Origin: Adineta steineri
Taxonomy: Eukaryota; Rotifera; Eurotatoria; Adinetida; Adinetidae
Assembly: GCA_905250115.1 (NCBI GenBank)
Contig: CAJNOI010000015.1
Location: 251,283-315,282, forward strand
DNA: 64,000 bases
Reading direction: 5' to 3'
A program made the translations under genes and the position numbers. Below, piece by piece: positions 52,276 to 64,000 of this stretch (position 1 is its first letter; each line of letters starts with the position of its first letter). Under the pieces are notes generated by a model. That model saw nothing but the letters and a program-made list of their open reading frames with translations. It did not search any database and had not been told where the DNA came from.

Positions 52276-53610
52276 TTAATGTTTAGTTTCAAAATAAAGT
52301 TGTTCTTCTAGTCGACTAAATGCTGTTCCATTTGGATATAAAACATCATGAAACCACATTTTTGGCATTGGTGCATTTGGAGGTGATTTCCATTGATAAT
52401 ATGTTTGAGATCGACCAGCAACAAGTCCCCAGTGTATTGCACCTACTTTTTCACTTTGAAAAAAATCTAGATGTGTAAATAATGTTGATCCAAATGTACG
52501 TGCAAGCCATTCTGTACAAAGAATTGGTCGGCCTAATTGAACTTGTCGTAGATCACTAACATTTTTCATCACATTCGCTAATGGTCCATATGAATGAAAA
52601 GAAATGATGTCCGAAGCAGCTAATTCAAATAATGCTAATGGTGCCGTCAATGGCCATTTAGCTATACCAATAGTCATTGGTTGTTCAACATTATTAACTG
52701 ATCGAGCTGCTTTGTATATATAACGAAGTAATGGTAAAATAACCTTTATTTGTTTACTACATTCAGGTTCATTATATAAATCCCATGCAAAAATACGTTT
52801 ATCAGATTTATAACGACTAATAACATCTATCGTATATCTAAATTTATCTCGTTATAGAAAAAAAATATGTATATGTATATATATTTAACATACTGAGCAA
52901 TTTTTGGCCAACTTGTTTTATCTAGCACCATTGTTTGACCAGGACATCGAACCCATTGTGAATTGTGTACACCTGGAGTAGGTTCTGGTTGTTTACCTAA
53001 TTGTGGTTCAGCATTCCAACATTCATCAAATAGAACAAGCATAATTTTTAAATTATTATCTTTTGCAATATTAAGAAATGTATCTAAACGTTTATAAAAT
53101 TTTTCGGAATTTTCTATCCATACAAGTATATGAAGAAAAACTCGTAATGAATTCATTCGTAATCGTTTATTTGCCCATTCAAGTTCACGTTTAATTGTTA
53201 CTTCATCAAATGTATCTTGCCACATTTCTAATACATTAACAGCAGTTGATGGTACATAATTAGCACCAAGAAACCATGGTTGAGAAGCGTACCATTCTTG
53301 TGCACGTGATACTGACCAACGGATTCTCTAAGTATAACAATCAGAATATTAAAAAAGAAAAGAAAATATATTTTTCTTTACCGATGCTTCTGTGTTTATT
53401 TCTGCAGCAATTGCATTAGTTACATCACTATCAGCATGTTTATCTGGATGTCGAAGAAGAATTACTACGAGTAAAGTGACACTACCAATTAAAACCGCCA
53501 GCCATTTAAAAGCATTTCCCTATTACATTTACAATACAAATATTTAAAACATATAGAATATGACGTAATTTTTTTTTCTTTCTACCTACCCGTATTTTGA
53601 CAGCAGGCAT
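52276..53610 (-). CDS. Membrane-anchored GH5-like glycoside hydrolase of bacterial type
   Basis: This is a cellulase/xylanase-type TIM-barrel glycosidase (GH5/clan A-like). Exon 1 (53610-53590) encodes MPAVKIR; a further in-frame ATG exists at 53649. Exon 2 (53519-53382) encodes a signal-anchor helix (WLAVLIGSVTLLVVILL), so the enzyme should be type II membrane-bound or secreted. Exon 3 starts at 53327 with RIRWSVSRAQEWYASQPWFL and continues ANYVPSTAVNVLEMWQ, MNSLRVFLHILVW, MLVLFDECWNAEPQLGKQ and GVHNSQWVRCPGQ. Exon 4 has the acid/base Glu in FAWDLYNEPE and the nucleophile Glu in ILCTEWLAR. The NYVPSTAVNVLEMWQ and HNSQWV wording is that of bacterial enzymes annotated as 1,4-beta-xylanase or cellulase, so horizontal acquisition with later intron and anchor gain is likely. 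The true substrate is unknown. Confidence 0.8.
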
Positions 53611-54046
53611 GTGTATATCACATATCTCGGAGATTTTATAGCCTGTCATGCGTAACAACAAGCGTCTACCTATTTTTTTTACTGTATATCGAACGTTAAA
53701 AACGCGCTCATTTTTTAGCTTTACATGCTATTGTGAAAAAGAAAAAGAAATGAAACGTATAAGAAAAAGAAAGAATATTTTTCTATGCAAGTTCACAATA
53801 ATACACGTCGCTGTTTTCAATGTCTGCCATTCTCTTACCAGTATTTCTCTTTTCATCTATATTGACACTTCAGACAAGCACCAAAAAAAATTGAGAGAAA
53901 AGAAAAAAAAGTCTATGTTTTACATTTATTTTAAAATGATATCTTATTTCTTTTTCTTATTAACTAATTGTAATTATCCAAGTAGATTTTGTTTTTATTG
54001 TAAAAAAAGAACTTAACAAAAAAAATAAAAAATGTATATATACAAT
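53611..54046. other. Intergenic low-complexity region
   Basis: A-rich and GAAA-rich sequence with an Arg/Lys/Phe-rich chance frame on the plus strand. No gene is supported. Confidence 0.5.
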
Positions 54047-57005
54047 TTAATACACTGTTGGAATGGGACGTTTAATAAAATCTTTCCATTTTTGTTTAAG
54101 AGAAATTTTAAGATTTTCATATCGTTCTTCTTTTGAATAAATATGTATCGGAGGTAAACGAGAAGCTGCCAAGGAATAAGAAGGAATAGTCTATAAAAAA
54201 AATATTTTGTGTTTTATACTACATATTATCAATTTTAAACTTACAGTAGGATATGAAGACAATGTTTCCTGTAAGTTATCGACTACATTTACAAAAATTT
54301 CCATCGGAGAAATTGTTTCATTATCATCATCGAGCATCCTATTTTAATAAATATATAGTTTTTATTTCTGATAAATAAAAAAATGAAATTTATTGGATGC
54401 GGGTACGTGCATGGATAAAAGGTATTTTACTATATAAATATTTAATAGCTGCACTTACACTTTAGTAATGATTTCAATGTGGATTGCCTACTGATATTTA
54501 TCGAGAAAAAGAAATAAAGTTACTTGCTTTGTTCTCATATATTGTTAAGAAGAAAAAAGAACTATTTTTAAATAAACAAATTTATACCTTGGTGAGCCTA
54601 TGGCATCATTTGATTGAACTTCGATTGCTTCCTGTGGAGTTATTCGTACTATATCATTGGTAGTTGGACCAGCAATGTTCTATAATAAATTTAAGAATTC
54701 TTTTGAAATATATAAGTGTTCTTGAATATATTTCAAAAGTGACAAAAAAAACAATTATATAATTGATTAAAGAAGACGTGAAAAGAATATCGTTTATCAT
54801 AAATAAAAGATTTTTTGTTTTCTTTTGTTTAAATATTTATACTCAAAGGTATACTTAAAAAAATTAGATTTTACAGAATATAGATCTATTTAAATAAAAG
54901 AAAAATAAATAACATACATAACGTGTTAATGGTATGATATGTATTTTTGAATCTTCACCCATTTGTGCATGCCATTGTTTAAGGCGATCTTCAATTTTTC
55001 CAACACGAATATTATCATTGACAACATATTGTATTGTAGCTGGATTTGTAAAGGATGCATGTCGAGCTGAACGTGGTATTGGTTGACTATTATTTATAGT
55101 TGTCATCGAACGTTCTTTACCAGCTGTTTGTGGTACTGTTGTTGTACCTGCTCGACGTGTTTGCTAAATATAATATAATCATTAATAATAGAGAGAAAAA
55201 TAAATAGATCAAACCGAATTAGATGCATTATTTAAATGTAGAAGCCATGATTGTTTATTATGATACTGTTGTCTTTCATCATTTGTTTTTGGTGCTAATT
55301 TCTTTTTTATTAAGGCATTAAATAATGGTGATTGAATAATACGTGATGAATATGCTTGTAATGAGAGAAGTACCATTTCACGTAAACGTTCAACAAAAAC
55401 TTGTGTACTATAACGTTTTTGTAAACGGGCAAAGTTATGTTTTAATATATAAAATAGATCACATGGTGCTGTACATCGAGCTGAATTCATATATGTAGTT
55501 AAATCACATACATAACATTCAAGACCAATAATATCTCCGGCACCTAATAAAGCCAATTGTAATATTCGTTGAGAACGTTCATTTTCAGCTTGAGCAAATG
55601 TCATATTACGTCGTTTTATAGCAAAACTTTTTCGATGATCATTTGTATTTATATCCGATGGTATATGAACATTTGATGGTTGAGATGGTTGAAGCATTGG
55701 TGAAAATAATTCAAGAGCACGTCTATTATTATTATTCAATGGAATGAATTAAAAGGAAAATAAAAAAGATGTGCTTTACTGTTTCATTGGATCGGATTGT
55801 GGAAGAAGATATGGATATTGTAGCCAATGTAATAATGGATCTGTACTTAATTTAACTTCACCACTAAAATTAAGCAAATATTATTTATTTAAAATAATAA
55901 TCGAACTTCTATTTTACCTCCAAATAAAATAGACAGCATCAGCACGTAAACCTTGTTTATAAAGTACACTATCATAAGAATATCTACCTCGTTCTAAACT
56001 AAGACTAACAAGACGTTTGAGTCTTGCTGACCATGAAGAAAATAATGGACAACGATTAATAAATTCCATTTTTTCTTGTAATTCTTTTTCATGCGCTGCT
56101 TTAAGTGTTCTTTTATTTCGATAACGAAACCGTATTACAATAAAATAAATAAAAATTAAAGGCTTTTACATACCGACTAAAGACTTCTCGATCAACAACT
56201 AGTAAATCAGCAGGAGTAACTGTTATAACTGTGGCACTACGAGGTTCATTTGTTACAAGTGCACGTTCACCAAAATCAAAACCACCACCTAAATATAATA
56301 TTTTATTTAGATATTTAAAACAAAACGATATTTAATTTAATCATAAGAAAATAATCATAATTTATTTTTCAAGCAAATCATATATTTTTCTTACGTTGTC
56401 TATAAGCAAGACCATTTCCTTCTGAATTTATATTATTTATGTATATATATACATGAAGTAGAATAATAAAATAATACTTGATATTTTCTCTTACCTAAAG
56501 TAACAACATAGTTACCAAATATATCAACTATAATTTCTTCACGTTTCTCAGGCTCGGCATCGAGTTTTGCAAACTCTATTACAGTATCAAATTCAGGTGA
56601 AACTGGTCTAGCACCTTCTTCATCCAAACGATAGATTTTTACTGAGCCTTGTAATATAATGTAAAATCTAATATAAAGATAATTAATATTAAAAATATCT
56701 CAAATTATCTTACGTATCTCCAGGATCTCCTTGTAAAATAACAACATCCCATGCTGGACGTCGTTCTATCATAATTGTTTTACATATATCATGAATAACA
56801 TCTTAAAGAAGAAATCATATGTTTTTTTTTCTATGTAGAAAAAGATAAATCATTTTTTACCATCTGAAATCTTTTGAAATATTCCTTGTTTCTTTTTTAA
56901 TGATTGTTTAAGCCATGGAAATATAAAATCATTTATTTCAGTTGTTGTTCGTTGTTCAGGTGATTTACTAGCAGCATGTATTAATGTTTCATAATTTAAT
57001 GCCAT
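54047..57005 (-). CDS. Cyclic nucleotide-binding domain protein (CNBD2-like)
   Basis: About thirteen short exons encode a protein with cyclic nucleotide-binding (cNMP) folds and no channel or kinase domain, as in CNBD1/CNBD2. The start is MALNYETLIHAASKSPEQRT (57005). The cNMP fold shows VVILQGDPGDT, FYIILQGSVKIYRLDE, GGGFDFGERALVTNEPRSAT and DLLVVDREVF. A second, partial fold follows with YDSVLYKQGLRADAVYFIWR, GEVKLS and AGDIIGLECYV. The phosphate cassette FGERALVTNEPRSA keeps the key Glu and Arg, so ligand binding is plausible. The C-terminal part is disordered and ends IKRPIPTVY. Vertebrate CNBD2 is testis-biased and ciliary; function here is inferred only. The exon order is compatible by frame, but small exon borders were not all checked. 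Confidence 0.8.
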
Positions 57006-58995
57006 TCTTAAATTTAATAATAAACTATTCCCATCAATAAAAATGTAACTTTTTTGTTTCTGTGATAAAGATTTGATAGTTTAGAAGAAAAAAACGAAAG
57101 AAAGAAAATGATAAAGAAAAGATGTTTGTCTGTTTTCTTGTAATAACGAAGGTTATGAATGCTTATCAGCGACTGTTCCTCGTTTTATACCTGACAACTT
57201 GTCTGTAAATAGTATAGCTAATTCTCTCTTTGTCCGTTTCTCTTTCCCCCTAGATTTTTATGTTTCAACAATTCATGAAGAACAGCTCCAATAAGAGACA
57301 GAAAAAGAGAGAGAAAGGTGCATATGTATGCATTCTGTCTTTCGTCTAGCGACCGATACAAGGGCGTTTTAGTGTTTGGAAGCACAAGGATCAAACAAAC
57401 GCAGTTGTCACTAAATGCGATTCGAGTACTTCTGTGCGGTAAAATACTATAAGAGAGAAGAGAGCGAAGAACACGCAAGTTCAATCAATATTAAAAAAAA
57501 CTATACTATGAATGAAATTGAAAAGAACAATACAGACAGATTAGAACAACGTTGATTGTATGTTTTGCCGGCATACACCAGAATAGCAACAACAACACAT
57601 GCATGTATGTCTGTTTTTAATGAGGGTTTTTAGAAAAAAGATACATGCATATTATTTTACGTCTAGTAAGGAACAAAAAAAGATTTTTATCAATGCGATA
57701 AAATATATGTATAGTATGTTTAAAGTAAAAATAGATTTTTTTTAACTTGTTAATTTTGACACTAGTTATAAGACGATTTGTAAGATGTACTTTTGTTATA
57801 TTTAGGTGCATATGACTACTTTAAGGTAAATTAATACGATATGTTTTTTTCTAAATATAAATTGCTTTTTCGTTTTCTATAAGCGTTCTTATCTATCATG
57901 TGAGTTCTATAATTTATTTGTTCTTGCCCTTGAAAAGGATTCTACCTGTTCGTAATATATATACATTCTGTTGGTATTTCTCCGAAAAAAATAAATAAAT
58001 CAAGATTTCTTTTTTTGGACTTTAAACTAACAGTAATTACAAGAGACAAGTGCTTCATAAAGAATCTAATTGTCAATAAGAATGTTATTTTATCGTTTTA
58101 TAGTAAATGAATATCACGAGTGAAGTTGTCATATGATTACTTTTTCTTCTTTCTTTAATTATATCCTTTCAATATGGATGTATATTATATACATGATGAG
58201 AATTAATCATAAATGAAACCATTTAGAGTAAATTTTTAATAAAGAAAAATTGTATTTATTCAAATATTTACTGAGAACGGAATGACAAAAAAATGATATT
58301 ACTACTTAAAAAATAAACGATAAAGTACAATTCTTATTTGTTACATAATCACATGCATTATATATATTATACCGCTCTTATTGACCTCAAAACTATTTCA
58401 TATAATCTAAGATTTTATCAACATTATTCGGTTAGTTATTGAATAGAGTTAATATAAAGTAATCATTCAACTTTTATTCATAATATTTTCCGATAATTGA
58501 CATACATTATTGTGAAAGAAACGTTCGGCACCACTTGAATGTATAGCTTTTCATTTTCTCGGATGAATAGAACGTGAAAGAAAGTTGAGAACAAAATGTT
58601 ATTCTCTGACGTAGCAATATTTCTAGTAGTTACTTATTTCATTTCACTACGGAATAGTTTCCGAGAGATTTTAGATATTTGATAATTGTATGACAATCGG
58701 AAATATATTGAACCAAGATTATAAGAAAATATTATTAATAACTTTTTTTTATCGTGCATTAAAATATTTATCGAATTTTGAACATAATTAAAAAAAAATC
58801 CTTTTATTTTCTTTATCAATAAATTGATCGAACAAACATTGTTCGCGTTGTTTATTCTAGGTGGATGCATATGAGAAACTTGAAAAAAAGACAAAAAAAC
58901 GCAACACATGACAAAGAAAATAAACTAAAATTAAATAAGAAAATAGAATAAAACTAGACTGAAATAATATGAATTTCGATGTCACACCGGTAATA
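57006..58995. other. Gene-free stretch
   Basis: About 2 kb of AT-rich sequence between two minus-strand genes. The part near 57010-57500 is the probable promoter of the CNBD gene. Chance frames such as 57218-57484 show no family motif. Confidence 0.5.
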
Positions 58996-61117
<2,122 letters not shown>

Positions 61118-62286
61118 CTAAAATACGAAAACAAAATTATTTTCTTGTATTTAAAAAATAATTCTCTATAGTCATTCATATCGATATACACAAATAAATA
61201 ATACATAAAACGTATTATATAAAATCTCTATAATTTTTATTATGACACATTCGTTTATTTAAGATACTCTTCCATTGAATGATCCAAATAATAAGATCCA
61301 TCCAGCTGATTTTGCCATTTAGATAGATTGTTTTCGATACTATCCTCTGATTCTTACATGTTATAATATGACAAGATGTCGCTAGAAGTAATACACATAA
61401 AATAACGAAAATATTTTCTCATTTATAAAAAAAATTTAAATTGAAAATAAACCTTGAAAAACATGTTTTTAATTGTTTTATATGATTTAAAAAAAATCTA
61501 AATGAAATTTTCTATGACTGAGAGAACTTTTTTTCAATATTTGAATTAGCAATAATAATTGATCTTTTTTATATGAACTAGTATGCTTACATCATTACTT
61601 CAGCTCTTATCATAACTATACTTTTACATTCAATGTGCTTAATTGGTTTTATCATGCAATAAGCCAAATCAAGTACTGAGTACAATGTGAGAAAAAACAT
61701 TACTATGTCATATTAACCTCGTGTTGCAAATGGTTTTATTTCAGTCATTATACTAAAAAATTTAAAATAAAAGATTACGGAAGGTTTATTCCTCATACTA
61801 TTGAGTACTCTATCTTACAAATTTTCCATTAATAATTTTACAATTTCTTGATCAGTATGAGACTTTTAAATAATTTATCTAAGTTAGTCGTCTTCTCATA
61901 AGTTACAACTTTTGATTACTAATACATGTATACTGCCACTAAAAAGCATAAGAGAAAGATTTCTTTATATAAACTATCTTTTCTTAGCGAGTTTATTCCG
62001 TGCATAATATTTGCTTCAGACAAGAATAATTATTTAATTTTATTTAAAGTTAGTTGATACGTTGCATCAAATAATTATAACGATCATCATAGTGTTTATT
62101 AGTAATCATACTAATAGTATGTTAATTATCTACTCATAATTTTGTCAAATCATTCATAATAACATATATCGCATTACTATATAATGTTTTACCAACGTTA
62201 TATATAAATATGAGTTTGAATGTCAGATGTTTATAATATTCCGATATCTATGATGCATATTTTACCTTTTTCATAATATTTAAAAG
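61118..62286. other. Divergent intergenic region
   Basis: About 1.2 kb of AT-rich sequence between DLD and the GPCR gene. I see no gene or repeat family. Confidence 0.5.
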
Positions 62287-63408
62287 ATGTTCAATAATAC
62301 AATATTATTAGAATTGAATTATACAAACGATACTTGTCATAAACATCTTTTATGGAGTCCATCTACAATGGAAAGTCAACGACGAGTATTATACATTTGT
62401 ATAGTTGCTTCTATAATTCATTCGATATTTTGGCTTCAAGTTACTTTTTGTTCATCTGTTCGACAAAAGTCTATGCAATGGCTTTATGCCTATTTAATTA
62501 CTGACATATTCCTTCTTATTCGATTTTTTTTCCTATTTATTGTACATACAACATCGACGAAATGTATATCGAACAAATCATGGTATATTTTCATCTGTTA
62601 TTTCGAAGCACTTTTAGATAATTATTTAAATACAATTGAAATATACATATTACTTGCATTAAATATATGTCGTTACATACAAATTGTACATAATCAAAAT
62701 GTATATACAAATTATATACGAATATTGATCTGTACTCATCTAACTATTTATATAATACCAATACTTAGTTATATCATTCAATTATGTGTTAATTGGACTC
62801 AAATACGAGAGTATGTAGGTTCATCATGTGATACACAATTTACAAATATATATGCTCAAGTTATAAATATTATTTTTGGATTTAGTCTACCAATTCTTCT
62901 TAATGTATTCGTTGTATGTTGTAATATGAATCATATTCATTCAACTTCTCGGTTAAGCCAAGCACAACATCATGATACAGCTCGTGAAAAATATCAACGT
63001 TCCTTAGTAATTCAATTTCTTGCTTTTTACATAATATGGCTTTTACTTTGGTCTCCTAATATTATCGTATATCAATTCACAAGTGGTGCATCAAATATAA
63101 CAGAAATAGCTTCATTACTAAATTATATTGAAATTGCTCTAGATCCATTCATAATTGCTGCATTAGATGTTCGTTTTCAAAAATCGTGGCGTAAACTAGG
63201 GAGATATTTTATAAATAGGATATTTGGTAAAGGACCAAATGGAAGAAAAATTATGCCAACATCAACTAATCCAATTCGATCAACTGGACACGGACAATTT
63301 CCATCAGCAGTTAATATAAGCCGATCATTAGGTTATCCACAAAACCAAACAGCTACTTTTCCAATACAGAAAAATGAAAAACTTGAACTACCCGTTCCAG
63401 TAACGTAA
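62287..63408 (+). CDS. Rhodopsin-family GPCR, intronless orphan
   Basis: A 373-residue intronless protein with seven hydrophobic segments, typical of class A receptors. The N-terminus has N-glycosylation sites (NNT, NYT, NDT). Conserved Cys residues for the extracellular disulfide are in CYFEALLD and SSCDTQF. The end of helix 3 reads LNICRYIQI, so the DRY motif is replaced by CRY. Helix 7 reads EIALDPFIIAALD in place of NPxxY, as in some peptide-receptor groups. After helix 7 a basic helix 8 (RFQKSWRKLGRYF) and a Ser/Pro-rich tail follow. The ligand is unknown. Intronless class A receptors are greatly expanded in rotifers, which fits. The stop is TAA at 63406-63408. Confidence 0.8.
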   Translation: MFNNTILLELNYTNDTCHKHLLWSPSTMESQRRVLYICIVASIIHSIFWLQVTFCSSVRQKSMQWLYAYLITDIFLLIRFFFLFIVHTTSTKCISNKSWYIFICYFEALLDNYLNTIEIYILLALNICRYIQIVHNQNVYTNYIRILICTHLTIYIIPILSYIIQLCVNWTQIREYVGSSCDTQFTNIYAQVINIIFGFSLPILLNVFVVCCNMNHIHSTSRLSQAQHHDTAREKYQRSLVIQFLAFYIIWLLLWSPNIIVYQFTSGASNITEIASLLNYIEIALDPFIIAALDVRFQKSWRKLGRYFINRIFGKGPNGRKIMPTSTNPIRSTGHGQFPSAVNISRSLGYPQNQTATFPIQKNEKLELPVPVT

Positions 63409-64000
63409 TAAAAATTGTTTTTTCTTTTATTTTAAAATCATTCTTTTAAATATACAAGCATAGAATGCCTCTTTCAAATATCATATCCAGAAATTCATCA
63501 ATGTCAATGGTATCTATTTAATCTTTATCAAGTTCTTCTAATTATATATCAACATATGTTCCCATCATAATCATAAACAAGTTTTACAATTTGTCTATAT
63601 CAACGATAGATTGTTTCATTTAAACTATAAACTAAATTTGATATAGTTACTAGATCATATAACAAACACAAGACATTGCTCTTATTGATATATATCAGAT
63701 ATATTAAAAATAAATGAAAACATTAAATTCTTTATCCCTGTTATTAAATAATTACCATTTACATTGATATGCGTCAAGGGTTTGTCTAATATCAACAGCG
63801 TAGATTAAAATTCAAGAGATGTTTATGCTCATGCAAGCACTTTTCTCTTTCAGATATCAAGCTTTTGCTGAAAAATATTCTTTCACTTGATTTAAAATTA
63901 GAGTATACAAATCAATTTTTAACTTTTTACGATAGGAAAAATTTAACCTATGAACAGCGTATTAATATAAAAAATGTTTATCTAAGTTTTTAATTCGGTT
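63409..64000. other. Gene-free end of window
   Basis: AT-rich sequence downstream of the GPCR gene. No coding region was identified before the end of the window. Confidence 0.5.

Noticed and set aside
57218..57484. 88-codon minus-strand frame upstream of the CNBD gene
   Set aside because: No family motif or splice-compatible neighbour. It lies in the probable promoter region.

Overview
The window is nuclear DNA from a small, AT-rich, intron-bearing animal genome. Most genes are animal orthologues (EEA1, RAB14, a bHLHe22-type factor, G3BP, a PRELI protein, CFAP97, a Shaker K+ channel, MAEA, CtBP, DLD), cut by many very short GT-AG introns of about 45-70 bases. Interleaved with them are genes whose closest recognisable families are bacterial, fungal or plant: a DltE-type SDR, a DUF2252 protein, a bacterial-type GH5-like glycosidase, a zinc-finger-less Fpg glycosylase and a fungal-like DapA-family aldolase. 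Dense gene packing, tiny introns and this mixture fit a bdelloid rotifer (Rotaria/Adineta type). That assignment is inference; no marker gene in the window proves it.

Layout. 0.8-6.9 kb: a GH1 glycosidase gene (minus, with an in-frame stop) stands head to head with an EEA1 orthologue (plus). 7.1-14.3 kb is an accessory-looking block. It holds a type II membrane protein with a cytoplasmic PPPY motif, a divergent gene with an MLKL-like four-helix bundle, a kelch-type gene broken by a 100-N gap, a degenerate 120-125 bp tandem repeat, and several G-rich/C-rich foldback patches of TGTGGG-like sequence seen nowhere else in the window. 14.4-22.6 kb: DltE-like SDR, DUF2252, RAB14, bHLHe22-like and a DapA-family aldolase. 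23.3-33.8 kb: a minus-strand series of G3BP, Fpg, PRELI, a mucin-like membrane protein and a CFAP97-domain protein. 34.9-35.6 kb: the 5' part of a glutathione transferase and the 3' part of CDPF1 lie on either side of a second 100-N gap. 37.1-44.4 kb: a Shaker (Kv1) channel with four candidate alternative first exons. 45.3-50.6 kb: a short unassigned, possibly axonemal, protein, then MAEA and CtBP. 52.3-61.1 kb: the GH5-like enzyme, a cyclic-nucleotide-binding-domain protein and DLD. 62.3-63.4 kb: an intronless rhodopsin-family GPCR.

There is no single pathway. Themes are endosomal traffic (EEA1, RAB14), mitochondria (DLD, PRELI), ubiquitin and transcription control (MAEA, CtBP, bHLH), excitability (Kv1, GPCR) and acquired carbohydrate or DNA-repair enzymes. 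The most unusual items are the divergent membrane-protein/MLKL-like pair inside the foldback-rich block, a CtBP whose dehydrogenase histidine is arginine, and the phase-matched alternative 5' exons of Shaker. Several same-strand neighbours sit only 130-200 bp apart with splice acceptors just before their start codons, which would suit spliced-leader trans-splicing.
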